A DNA stretch of 13,547 nucleotides from Clostridiaceae bacterium UBA6110 (GTDB taxonomy: Bacteria; Bacillota; Clostridia; Clostridiales; Clostridiaceae). This document shows positions 7,229 through 13,547 of this stretch, one piece after another. The stretch spans positions 10,084 through 23,630 of the forward strand of contig DIWI01000006.1 in the NCBI GenBank assembly GCA_002428415.1, written 5' to 3'. The number at the start of each line of letters is the position of its first letter. Position 1 is the first letter of the stretch. The notes below the pieces were generated by a model that worked only from the letters and a program-made list of their open reading frames with translations, ran no database searches and was not told the DNA's origin. The position numbers were made by a program, and so were the translations under genes.

Positions 7229-7972
7229 TCAGTTCTTTTTAATGATATAAAAGACGTAGCCGTATTCGTCTGAATGTTTCCGGTACATCCCGATTTCTTC
7301 CATTTCACCTTCAAGGACAGCCAGGCTTTCCGGCTTTCCCTGATATTTTCCCTTAAGTTCATTTATCCTTTTCTCCATTGGAGTATAATAACTGTCCCAC
7401 CAGTCGGATTCAGGAAGAATGAACATATCCATTAGCTCGTAGCCTTCTTCATCTATCAGCTTCCTGTTCTCATCCATATGCTTCATCTGAGGATACCCTA
7501 AGCTCCAGAATCGCCTGGCTTCCTCTGACGGAGCTGCCTTTAGCCAGGATAGCTCTGTCAGGCCGATGTACCCATCTTCCTTGAGAAAGCGCTTCCAGGA
7601 CCTCAGTGCGTTCTGAAAGCCCATTATATAGGCAGAACCTTCAGCCCAGACAAGGTCAAAGTGCTCATTCGGAAACGGCATATCGAACATTGATATCCTG
7701 AGTGGCTCAATCCGGTCAAGTACCCTTGCCTCATCAGAACGCTTCACAAGCTCATCCAAAAAGGGCTCATGGGTATCTAACGCCATAATAGTTGCGTCCC
7801 TGAAAGTCTTCGCTATTGTGATCGTCTGGTCTCCCGGTCCGCACCCAATATCAAGGACCATAGGTTTTTCACCAGTAAGGATCACCTTATCCAGTGCCCG
7901 GAGGGTAGACTCCTCACTTCCCGGAGCCTCTCTCTTTAGCCCTGTATGCTCTTCCCAAAACATCTCTTCCAT
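7229..7972 (-). CDS. Class I SAM-dependent methyltransferase, substrate unknown
   Basis: The 247-residue protein has a Rossmann-type methyltransferase core. Motif I is VLDIGCGPG (39-47), the acidic residue that binds the SAM ribose is probably Asp66 in MALDTHEPFL, a motif similar to region II/III is at 96-115 (FDLVWAEGSAY), and FLKEDGYIGLTEL is at 129-141. The C-terminal third has several Trp and Tyr residues and probably shapes the substrate pocket. No signal peptide or membrane segment is seen. The ATG at 7972 has AGGAG eleven bases upstream; a TTG eight codons earlier would place that site inside the gene. It is the first gene of a unit with tilS and hpt. That position hints at a housekeeping or RNA-related role, but the sequence is closer to small-molecule methyltransferases and the substrate cannot be named. 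Confidence 0.85.
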   Translation of the reverse strand: MEEMFWEEHTGLKREAPGSEESTLRALDKVILTGEKPMVLDIGCGPGDQTITIAKTFRDATIMALDTHEPFLDELVKRSDEARVLDRIEPLRISMFDMPFPNEHFDLVWAEGSAYIMGFQNALRSWKRFLKEDGYIGLTELSWLKAAPSEEARRFWSLGYPQMKHMDENRKLIDEEGYELMDMFILPESDWWDSYYTPMEKRINELKGKYQGKPESLAVLEGEMEEIGMYRKHSDEYGYVFYIIKKN

Positions 7973-8025
7973 TATATATCTAACTCCTGTTTTCAATGAT
8001 AATCAAGAAACAGCGCCCTACCACA

Positions 8026-8054
8026 ATCTTACATTCTTTTGATTCTCAATGCAA
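8026..8054 (-). promoter_or_regulatory. Candidate promoter for methyltransferase-tilS-hpt
   Basis: TTGCAT and TAAGAT (4 of 6 consensus bases each) are separated by 17 bp. They lie between the UPF0280 terminator and the methyltransferase start, where a promoter is needed. Transcription would start near 8019, about 47 bases before the ATG. Confidence 0.45.
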
Positions 8055-8061
8055 CGAAAGC

Positions 8062-8101
8062 AAAAATGGTGCCTTGCGCAGCCTAAGGCCGCACTGGCAC
8101 C
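8062..8101 (-). terminator. Rho-independent terminator overlapping the UPF0280 stop codon
   Basis: The minus strand forms a branched-looking hairpin: GGTGCC with GGCACC, TGCG with CGCA and GCC with GGC around a TTA loop, with a small internal loop and a 2-base bulge. It is followed by ATTTTTG. The loop includes the first bases of the stop codon TAG (8085-8083), so the last codons of the gene double as the terminator stem. Confidence 0.8.
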
Positions 8102-8802
8102 ACCTTAACATTTCCCCAGAAGCCGATTGAAGACCCGATTACTGCAACAGCACCCAAAACTCCCTCTATTCCAGAAGCGAACTCAAGAGCTCCCTGAATG
8201 TCTTCCTTTGTGCTTATCCTGTTGGCTGCAGCTGTAGCTGCAGCGTCAGCAAGCAGGGTATCCTTTGAGACTATGACAACTGCATCAGCTTTTCCGAAGC
8301 TTAATGAGTGGCCTACAGTCCCTGAAGAAGTGCAGATGCCCAAAGGAGTGTCATCACCCTTTACTTCAAGCGCAATCCGGTTAGAAAGCGGTGAATTTCC
8401 GGCATATATCAGAACCTTGATATCCCTTGTGCTTCTTACATACAGGTCGCCGCCATTTTCAATTATGAGATCCTCACATTCAGGATGCATATTGCCAAGG
8501 TATTCAGCCACTGCTCCTGCAACGGCTGCCATGGGTCCGACACCAGCCTTTTCCGCAGTCCTCTTCATATGGGAAACCATAGGGTGTTCATCCTCAAGGG
8601 AAGGTATTGGTGATAGACATGTAAGGAATTCTTGCTCTCTCTTGATATGCTTCTTCAGCACATCCCTAAGCCCTGACAGCTCGTGTTCAATTCCGTTAAT
8701 CTCTCCGCTGTACTGTATGTCAAGGTCTGACTCCTCATCGATGACTGTCATCCTCTTAAGGTCCGATCCGATGATACCCCTGTATGACCGTTCCTCGTAC
8801 AC
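8083..8802 (-). CDS. UPF0280 family (ApbE-like) protein of the homocysteine operon
   Basis: The 239-residue protein belongs to UPF0280 (COG2122), distant relatives of the ApbE flavin transferases. Visible family blocks are GVGPMAAVAGA (87-97), ENGGDLYV (115-122), GICTSSGTVGHSLSFGKADA (155-174) and ADAAAT (185-190). Members are linked, through work in methanogens, to assimilation of sulfide into homocysteine; the reaction of this protein is not established. The start is GTG, two bases after the stop of the ferredoxin gene, with GGAGG seven bases upstream inside that gene's last codons. The tight spacing shows it is co-translated with its two neighbours. The terminator begins inside its 3' end. 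Confidence 0.9.
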   Translation of the reverse strand: MYEERSYRGIIGSDLKRMTVIDEESDLDIQYSGEINGIEHELSGLRDVLKKHIKREQEFLTCLSPIPSLEDEHPMVSHMKRTAEKAGVGPMAAVAGAVAEYLGNMHPECEDLIIENGGDLYVRSTRDIKVLIYAGNSPLSNRIALEVKGDDTPLGICTSSGTVGHSLSFGKADAVVIVSKDTLLADAAATAAANRISTKEDIQGALEFASGIEGVLGAVAVIGSSIGFWGNVKVVPVRP

Positions 8803-8804
8803 TT

Positions 8805-9227
8805 TCAGGCCTCCAGCTCTTCATAGAGGCCGTGCGTTATTGCCCTTGTCGGGCAAACCGGTATGCATTGATTGCAGCCTATGCACTTTCCTGCATCATA
8901 ATTGAGCTTCCAGTCCGGGCCTGATATTGACAAAGCATTGATGGCACAGACCGAGGTACAAAGGCCGCAGTCAGTGCAAAGGGTGTTACTGATAACAATC
9001 CCTGAAGGTGCCATGTCGCACTCTATCCCCAGTGACCTTACATAATCCATTGCGTCTGAGATATTTCCAGCTTCTCCCTCTATGTCGTAAAGGATTATCC
9101 CAACAAGGTTGAAATCAATCTCAGCCTTCAGGATATTGAACTTCAGGTCAAATTTCTTCACAAGCTGGTAGGTTACCGGAGTATTCGTCACATTGGGTGG
9201 AAACTTCATGAAAAGCTTTGTCTTCAT
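8805..9227 (-). CDS. NIL domain and 2x[4Fe-4S] ferredoxin, partner of the DUF39 protein
   Basis: The 140-residue protein has an N-terminal NIL domain (about 1-78; a small fold also found at the end of methionine ABC ATPases) and a C-terminal bacterial-type ferredoxin. The cluster cysteines are 84, 87, 90, 94 and 115, 118, 121, 125, two full CxxCxxCxxxC sets. In methanogens the homologous NIL-ferredoxin works with a DUF39 protein in making homocysteine from aspartate semialdehyde, probably delivering electrons or handling sulfur. The ATG overlaps the DUF39 stop codon in an ATGA arrangement with AGGAGGT upstream, so the two proteins should be made in similar amounts. The NIL domain may sense or hold a sulfur amino acid; that is inference. 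Confidence 0.93.
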   Translation of the reverse strand: MKTKLFMKFPPNVTNTPVTYQLVKKFDLKFNILKAEIDFNLVGIILYDIEGEAGNISDAMDYVRSLGIECDMAPSGIVISNTLCTDCGLCTSVCAINALSISGPDWKLNYDAGKCIGCNQCIPVCPTRAITHGLYEELEA

Positions 9228-10393
9228 TTTCTTACCTCCTCAGGGTCCTTCATGGCCTTAACTGCAGCATCCTTCTTAAAGAATTTTACAGGCTCCTCGA
9301 GAAGGAACTCCCCGTCAAGAATCAGTTTCTTGAGATTCTCTGCAATCTCCCTTGCCTTACGTATGCTTGAGGTCGGTGATGTCTTGACTTCCTTTCCATC
9401 AATTTCCACTTTTCCGCTCTGCAGCTCTTCATAGGTCACTGTCTTTATGACAGGCTTTGACCGGCTCTGTACGGAGTAATCCACTATATTGGTCGTTATG
9501 TCCTTGTTGGTCACAGCACATGCCCTGAGGACATCCATGTCTATCACAGGTATGGGTATACCGATTCCGACATTCATAGATGTACCATATCCCTTGAATA
9601 CAGCTGGGCTTATGTACTTCGTGTCCATTTCCCTAAGCTCCCCCACAACAGCAAGCGTAGCTCCAGGAGTCATCGGAGTTCCATTTTCATTCTTTGGTGC
9701 GGACGTCTTGCACTGCGTTCCGTTCCAGGCAACATACCCTACAGCCCCACCAACCAATAGCCTTGTTCCGACACCTATGGTCCTCAGTCCCGGGTCCTTA
9801 AGAAGCGGACTAAGCTCTCCGCTGGTGGAGTATGTCACGTTGCCAGTCCTGGGAAGGAGTGTCCCCATATATGTGTGCAGCGCCTTTCCAGATGTGTTTG
9901 TTGCTGCCGAATAGTTCTGATATGCGTTTCTCGGATTGTAGAGGTATGCTTCGTTAAGGTCTGACAGGGTAAGCCTCGTCCTCACGCTCTTTGCGGGATA
10001 GCAGTCCGTACCTTTGCCGTGAGCCTCAAGCACCACTTCCTTTCCATCTATGAGGTCGCATATGACGTGTGCTCCGCCATATTCATAGCCCTTGTCCTCT
10101 GACTCCGCTGTAGCTCCTATATATGTATCCACAGCTGCAAGCCCGCCATAAGCCTCTACACCGTTCAGCATTATCTTCTCCATCCTTATTGGCGGATCCG
10201 AATGACCGAAATTGAGGAATGCCCCTGATGAGCACATGGGCCCGAAGGTTCCCGTAGTAACCACGTCAACCTGTTCGTACGCCTTCTCAAGTCCCACCTC
10301 ATCCACAAGGGCTATGAGCTCTTCTGCAGTGCAGACTACGACAGTACCAGACTTAATCTTTTCATTAATCTCCTCAAAAGACCTTTCCTTCAT
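9224..10393 (-). CDS. DUF39 homocysteine biosynthesis protein (aspartate semialdehyde sulfurtransferase family)
   Basis: The 389-residue protein is a DUF39 (COG1900) member. The family signature TFGPMCSSGAFLNFGH is at 49-64. Cys54 and Cys131 fall at the same positions as the two cysteines I recall as functionally important in the Methanosarcina acetivorans protein, where a persulfide is thought to form. The proposed reaction inserts sulfide sulfur into aspartate semialdehyde to give homocysteine, bypassing acylhomoserine. Unlike the longer archaeal form there is no C-terminal pair of CBS domains. Other cysteines are 21, 112, 228 and 292. The ATG at 10393 has AGGAGG five bases upstream; a TTG 16 codons earlier overlaps the transcription start and is rejected. 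It leads a three-gene operon with the NIL-ferredoxin and UPF0280 proteins. Function in this organism is inferred. Confidence 0.93.
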   Translation of the reverse strand: MKERSFEEINEKIKSGTVVVCTAEELIALVDEVGLEKAYEQVDVVTTGTFGPMCSSGAFLNFGHSDPPIRMEKIMLNGVEAYGGLAAVDTYIGATAESEDKGYEYGGAHVICDLIDGKEVVLEAHGKGTDCYPAKSVRTRLTLSDLNEAYLYNPRNAYQNYSAATNTSGKALHTYMGTLLPRTGNVTYSTSGELSPLLKDPGLRTIGVGTRLLVGGAVGYVAWNGTQCKTSAPKNENGTPMTPGATLAVVGELREMDTKYISPAVFKGYGTSMNVGIGIPIPVIDMDVLRACAVTNKDITTNIVDYSVQSRSKPVIKTVTYEELQSGKVEIDGKEVKTSPTSSIRKAREIAENLKKLILDGEFLLEEPVKFFKKDAAVKAMKDPEEVRK

Positions 10394-10449
10394 ATGTTCC
10401 TCCTGCCAGACTGCAGAAATTACTCGCAATCCGAAATCCAATTGATAAC

Positions 10450-10479
10450 ATTATAGGCTCGCGTATTCCAAGCTGTCAA
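10450..10479 (-). promoter_or_regulatory. Perfect-consensus promoter of the homocysteine operon
   Basis: The minus strand carries TTGACA and TATAAT, both exact consensus hexamers, with an 18-bp spacer. Transcription should start near 10443, giving a leader of about 50 bases before the DUF39 ATG. That is too short for an S-box or T-box leader, so any methionine control is likely to act through a protein. Confidence 0.9.
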
Positions 10480-10524
10480 CGGATTGCATCTTTTAATGAA
10501 TTTTTCCCGCTATATTCAGCAACA

Positions 10525-10543
10525 AATTGATAATTTATCATTT
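10525..10543. repeat. Imperfect palindrome upstream of the homocysteine promoter, possible operator
   Basis: A 13-bp perfect inverted repeat (TGATAA T TTATCA, 10528-10540) extends outward with one mismatch to 19 bp. The 9-mer TTATCAATT (minus strand, 10533-10525) recurs at 10448-10440, across the predicted transcription start, 85 bp away. Two related sites flanking a promoter suggest a repressor, but the sites are AT-rich and could be chance. The remainder of 10394-10625 has only the promoter and the upstream operon's hairpin. Confidence 0.35.
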
Positions 10544-10577
10544 GAACGCAAAATTATGGCAGGTTTAATCCACACGG

Positions 10578-10610
10578 AAATTGAGGACCGCCATTCATGG
10601 CAGTCCTCAA
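10578..10610 (-). terminator. Hairpin after the CoA-transferase gene, probable terminator
   Basis: Fifteen bases after the stop codon, a 13-bp stem (TTGAGGACTGCCA pairing with TGGCGGTCCTCAA, with one T-G pair) closes on a TGAA loop. It is very stable, but only three T residues follow (then CC), so intrinsic termination may be partial, or the hairpin may protect the 3' end of the mRNA. Confidence 0.7.
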
Positions 10611-10625
10611 AATCAATGAACCATT

Positions 10626-12194
10626 TTACTTGTTCTTCGAGTAGATGATTTCCTTCAGGCCACCCCATGTTTCCTGGAACATTCCAAGATCCATTATCTT
10701 AAGGTCAGCAGCTATTTCCGGTCTGAATTCCATCTGTCCAAGTATGTCCTTCTCAAGGTCAATACCTGGTGCGATTTCGACGAGAGTGAGTTTTCCTTCA
10801 ATAAGCTCAAGTACGGCTCTCTCAGTCACATAAAGCACCGGCTGTCTGTTCTTTGTTGCTATTGCACCTGCGAAGGATACCTGGTCAATTTTGTTCCTGA
10901 ACTTCTTAGCCTTACCCTCCTGGAGTATTACAAGCTTTCCGTCCCTTATCTCTTCCTTCAGTCCGCCAGCTGTGAATGTTCCGCAGAAGACGACCTTCTT
11001 TGCATTCTGGGTTATGTTGACGAATCCGCCGACTCCGACAGGCTTTCCGCCAAGCTTGCTTACATTGACGTTTCCTGAATGGTCAGATTCGCCAAGTCCC
11101 AGGAATGTTACATCAATTCCGCCGCCATCATAGAAATCGAACTGCTGTGGGTGCTCGATTATGGCATCTGCATTGTATGCGCTTCCAAAATCAAGTCCCT
11201 GTCCAGGGATTCCGCCGATTACACCGGCCTCGGTGCCAAAGCTCAGCTCTGGGCTCATTCCTTCCTCATTTGCAACTGTCGGTACTCCGTCAGGAATTCC
11301 AACTCCGACATTTACTACTGCATGGGGAACCAGCTCCATAGATGCTCTTCTTGCTATGATCTTCCTCTCTGTAAGAGGCATGATTGGCATGGAGTGCATC
11401 GGTATCTTCAGGTCTCCTGAAAAGGCTGGGTTATAGATAGTTCCCGATGTCTGCCTGTGGTTCTCAGGACTAGCGATGACAACATAATCAACCATGAGTC
11501 CAGGCACCTTGATTTCCTTTGGCTTGAAGGTTCCAGCCTTCGCAATGGCCCTGACCTCTGCGATTACTATTCCACCGCAGGATTTTGCAGCCGTTGCTAC
11601 AGCTATCGGATCAGTTAAGATAGCCTCATCCGTAAGCACGACATTGCCGTTTTCATCAGCGTAAGTACCTCTTATGACTGCAACATCAACCTTTGGAAGC
11701 TTGTACATCATGTACTCTTCGCCATAGATTTCGATTATATCTATCAGGTCCTCTTTTGCTGCCTCATTGGACTTTCCGCCCTCGAGCCTCGGGTCTATGA
11801 AGGTTCCGAGACCAACCTTTGTTATGTAGGCAGGCTTCTTTGATGCCACAAACTTAGGCATCTGGGCAAGCACTCCCTGCGGGAAGTTATAAGCTTCTAC
11901 CTTGTTTTCAGCGATCAGCTTCTGCATTGCTGGTCCGGCTGCTCCAAAATGACCAGTAACGATTCTCTTCAGAAAGCCTTCATGAGCAAAATGGGCTACA
12001 CCCTTTTCTCCGAAGTTTCCGCTTGCCGCTGCGTTGTAGTATGTTATTCCAACTGGCTTTCCTGTTTCAATGAACCTCTTCTCAAGCGTTATTGCGAACT
12101 CTTCAGGGAATGCGTTCATTCCGAACGACGCGGTGAAAATTGTATCACCGTCCTTTACCAAATTGGCTGCGTTTTCCTGACTTATCAGTTTCAT
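10626..12194 (-). CDS. Acyl-CoA:acetate / propionate CoA-transferase family enzyme (fused subunits)
   Basis: The 522-residue protein is a family I CoA-transferase with alpha and beta halves fused, closely resembling propionate CoA-transferase of Clostridium propionicum (about 524 residues). The N-terminal half has HFAHEGFLKRIVTGHFG (starting near residue 68) and GTFIDPRLEGGK; the C-terminal half has the catalytic glutamate Glu322 in GTEAGVIGG, near Glu324 of the propionate enzyme, followed by YDGGGIDVTFLGLGE and FCGTFTAGGL. These enzymes move CoA between short-chain acids, such as acetate and propionate, butyrate or lactate; the exact pair cannot be told. The start at 12194 is preceded by AGGGGG; the reading frame stays open 23 codons further upstream but without a ribosome site. 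It follows maoC after a 107-bp gap with hairpins and is probably co-transcribed with it. Confidence 0.94.
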   Translation of the reverse strand: MKLISQENAANLVKDGDTIFTASFGMNAFPEEFAITLEKRFIETGKPVGITYYNAAASGNFGEKGVAHFAHEGFLKRIVTGHFGAAGPAMQKLIAENKVEAYNFPQGVLAQMPKFVASKKPAYITKVGLGTFIDPRLEGGKSNEAAKEDLIDIIEIYGEEYMMYKLPKVDVAVIRGTYADENGNVVLTDEAILTDPIAVATAAKSCGGIVIAEVRAIAKAGTFKPKEIKVPGLMVDYVVIASPENHRQTSGTIYNPAFSGDLKIPMHSMPIMPLTERKIIARRASMELVPHAVVNVGVGIPDGVPTVANEEGMSPELSFGTEAGVIGGIPGQGLDFGSAYNADAIIEHPQQFDFYDGGGIDVTFLGLGESDHSGNVNVSKLGGKPVGVGGFVNITQNAKKVVFCGTFTAGGLKEEIRDGKLVILQEGKAKKFRNKIDQVSFAGAIATKNRQPVLYVTERAVLELIEGKLTLVEIAPGIDLEKDILGQMEFRPEIAADLKIMDLGMFQETWGGLKEIIYSKNK

Positions 12195-12239
12195 TTCTAT
12201 ACCCCCTGTAATAATGCTGTCTGTAAGCTGCATATGCAT

Positions 12240-12275
12240 CGGGTAACCGTTATGCTGTCTCATATACGGTTCCCG
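12240..12275 (-). other. Intergenic hairpin between maoC and the CoA-transferase gene
   Basis: CGGGAACCG pairs with CGGTTACCCG (one bulged A) around a 17-base loop. A second, smaller hairpin (CAGGATG with CGTCCTG, GGAG loop) lies just upstream at 12283-12300. Neither has a T-run, so they are not typical terminators; mRNA processing or stabilisation of the downstream message is possible. Confidence 0.4.
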
Positions 12276-12301
12276 CCTTGTTCAGGACGCTCCCATCCTG
12301 G

Positions 12302-12760
12302 TTACTTTCTTCCTTTTATCAGAATCACGTTGCTGCTCTGTGTCACTACTTCGCCTCTCTGGTTGATGAGGTATGTATCAGCAAAAACAGTTCCTTTTCC
12401 GCCTTTGCTGCTTGGCTTTACTTCAACGATCTTGATAATTGTGCTGACTGTGTCGCCGATGAATATCGGTGCCTTGTACCTATTCGTGTCCTCGGCCTTG
12501 GCTATCGTCGTACCTTCGAAGATCCCCAGCTGGTTCATCTGTCCATTCATTATCGCCACTCCCAGCATTCCGTGGGCTATTCGTTTCTTGAACGGCCCCT
12601 CGGCTGCAGTGACATCGTCTATATGGATAGGGTTGAAGTCTCCGGTCAGACAAGCGAAATTTATTATATCACTATCGGTTATAGTCCTTCTTGTTGTTGC
12701 GAATTCCTGACCTACTTCAAAATCTTCAAAAAACAATCCTTTTGGTTTATATTCAACCAT
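12302..12760 (-). CDS. MaoC-family (R)-specific enoyl-CoA hydratase-like protein
   Basis: The 152-residue protein is a single hot-dog domain of the MaoC/PhaJ type. The hydratase motif GDFNPIHID holds the catalytic pair Asp41 and His46, and AHGMLG follows at 62-67. Such enzymes add water to trans-2-enoyl-CoA to give (R)-3-hydroxyacyl-CoA, or the reverse. The ATG is preceded by GGAG at eight bases. It starts 23 bp after etfA and precedes a CoA-transferase, so a role in a fermentative acyl-CoA pathway is likely; a crotonase-type hydratase is more usual in such clusters. Chain-length preference cannot be told. Confidence 0.9.
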   Translation of the reverse strand: MVEYKPKGLFFEDFEVGQEFATTRRTITDSDIINFACLTGDFNPIHIDDVTAAEGPFKKRIAHGMLGVAIMNGQMNQLGIFEGTTIAKAEDTNRYKAPIFIGDTVSTIIKIVEVKPSSKGGKGTVFADTYLINQRGEVVTQSSNVILIKGRK

Positions 12761-12783
12761 TACTTCATCTCCAATAGTTCTTA

Positions 12784-13547
12784 TTAGTTCTTCTCTCCAA
12801 GCATTTCCACAAGCGCCGGTACGATTTCCTTGTAGTCACCGACGATAGAGTAGTTTGCTATCTTGAATATCGGAGCTTCCGGATCCTTGTTGATCGCTAT
12901 GATGACATCAGAGTCCTTCATTCCTGCAAGATGCTGGATTGCTCCTGAAATTCCGCACGCGATGTATATGACAGGCTTTACTGTCTTTCCTGTCTGTCCG
13001 ACCTGGTGGCTCTTCTCGATCCATCCGCTGTCAACAGCTGCCCTTGATGCACCGATCTCTCCACCGAGTCTCTCAGCAAGAGGCTTGAGGATCTCAAAGC
13101 CCTCAGGACCGCCCATGGCACGTCCTCCGGATACTATTACGTGAGCCTCTTCAATGAGTACTCCCTTCTTCTTTGCCTTGACGATTTCCCTGACCTTGAC
13201 TCTGACATCACCTGCAGAAATCTTCGGGATTATCCTTATCAGTTCACCGGTTCTTCCTTCAACAGGTTCAAGCGGATCCATGACTCCAGGTCTTACTGTA
13301 GACATCTGTGGCCTGAACTCGGTATTGATGATCGTAGCCATCAGATTTCCTCCGAAGGCAGGTCTTGTCTGCAGCAGTGTCCTTGTTTCAGCTTCTATGT
13401 CGAGCTGAGTACAATCCGCTGTAAGACCTGTGGACACTCTTGAAGCTATCCTTGGCGCAAGGTCTCTTCCTATGTTAGTTGCACCTATAAGCATGATTTC
13501 AGGCTTCAGCTCATCAATCATTTCACTTATGACCTTGGTGTGCCCAT
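12784..13547 (-). CDS. etfA: Electron transfer flavoprotein alpha subunit (5' end outside the window)
   Basis: The last 253 codons of the gene are present; the frame stays open to the window edge, so the N-terminal part (roughly 70-140 residues) is missing and the internal ATG at 13521 is not the real start. Visible family blocks are KPEIMLIGATNIGRDLAPR, TGLTADCTQLDI, and the C-terminal FAD-binding region with QVGQTGKTVKP, CGISGAIQHLAGM and NKDPEAPIFKIANYSIVGD. EtfA pairs with EtfB to carry electrons between acyl-CoA dehydrogenases and other redox partners; in Clostridia some pairs bifurcate electrons to ferredoxin, but that is mainly read from EtfB, which is not in view. etfB and a dehydrogenase gene are likely just upstream. 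Confidence 0.97.
   Translation of the reverse strand, partial: GHTKVISEMIDELKPEIMLIGATNIGRDLAPRIASRVSTGLTADCTQLDIEAETRTLLQTRPAFGGNLMATIINTEFRPQMSTVRPGVMDPLEPVEGRTGELIRIIPKISAGDVRVKVREIVKAKKKGVLIEEAHVIVSGGRAMGGPEGFEILKPLAERLGGEIGASRAAVDSGWIEKSHQVGQTGKTVKPVIYIACGISGAIQHLAGMKDSDVIIAINKDPEAPIFKIANYSIVGDYKEIVPALVEMLGEKN

Noticed and set aside
7973..7996. TTG at 7996 as the methyltransferase start.
   Set aside because: There is no ribosome site before it and the AGGAG motif lies inside the extended frame, pointing to the ATG at 7972.
8198..8905. A 235-codon plus-strand frame opposite the UPF0280 and ferredoxin genes.
   Set aside because: It is Ser/Pro-rich low-complexity antisense translation of confident genes.
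10394..10449. Possible S-box or T-box riboswitch before the homocysteine operon.
   Set aside because: The leader predicted from the consensus promoter is only about 50 bases and contains no terminator or aptamer-like pairing.
11949..12787. Long plus-strand open frames opposite the CoA-transferase and maoC genes (253 and 169 codons).
   Set aside because: They lie antisense to well-identified genes, have no family resemblance and no good ribosome sites; they are shadows of the coding strand.
13521..13521. ATG at 13521 as the start of etfA.
   Set aside because: The frame continues upstream to the window edge with residues that fit the family, and the protein would lack its N-terminal domain.

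Overview
The window looks like chromosomal DNA of an anaerobic, Gram-positive-type bacterium, most likely a member of the Clostridia (Bacillota). The reasons are the gene order tilS-hpt-ftsH, strong AGGAGG-type ribosome binding sites before nearly every gene, frequent AGG/AGA/ATA codons, and a gene set typical of strict anaerobes: formate-tetrahydrofolate ligase, a fused family I CoA-transferase with an electron transfer flavoprotein, and a DUF39 homocysteine-synthesis protein. The genus cannot be named from this sequence. All 13 genes lie on the minus strand, so transcription runs from high to low coordinates. No mobile element, CRISPR array, rRNA or tRNA was found.

In transcription order the first block (13547 to 10626) is an acyl-CoA module: etfA (its 5' end is cut by the window edge), a MaoC-type enoyl-CoA hydratase and a propionate-CoA-transferase-like enzyme, closed by a long hairpin. 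The second block (10393 to 8083) is a tightly coupled three-gene operon behind a promoter with two perfect consensus hexamers: a DUF39 protein, a NIL-domain/2x[4Fe-4S] ferredoxin and a UPF0280 (ApbE-like) protein. These are the families linked in methanogens to making homocysteine from aspartate semialdehyde and sulfide, and the two cysteines considered important are present. A terminator overlaps the last stop codon.

The third block (7972 to 5280) is methyltransferase-tilS-hpt with its own likely promoter. It is followed by ftsH, which has tandem candidate promoters, a leader rich in inverted repeats and a very strong terminator. A lone ICMT-family membrane methyltransferase (3039 to 2383) follows that terminator. 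The last block (2211 to 138) pairs a FlK-like hot-dog thioesterase with formate-tetrahydrofolate ligase (fhs); it has an extended -10 promoter and ends in a clear terminator.

The most interesting content is the homocysteine operon with its promoter region, the FlK-like thioesterase coupled to fhs, and the structured regulatory DNA around ftsH. Several starts were moved inward from the longest open frame because a ribosome binding site or a promoter decides them (thioesterase TTG at 2211, ICMT at 3039, ftsH at 5132, methyltransferase at 7972, DUF39 at 10393, CoA-transferase at 12194). Nothing here demands a wholly new system; the regulatory proposals are inferences from sequence patterns.
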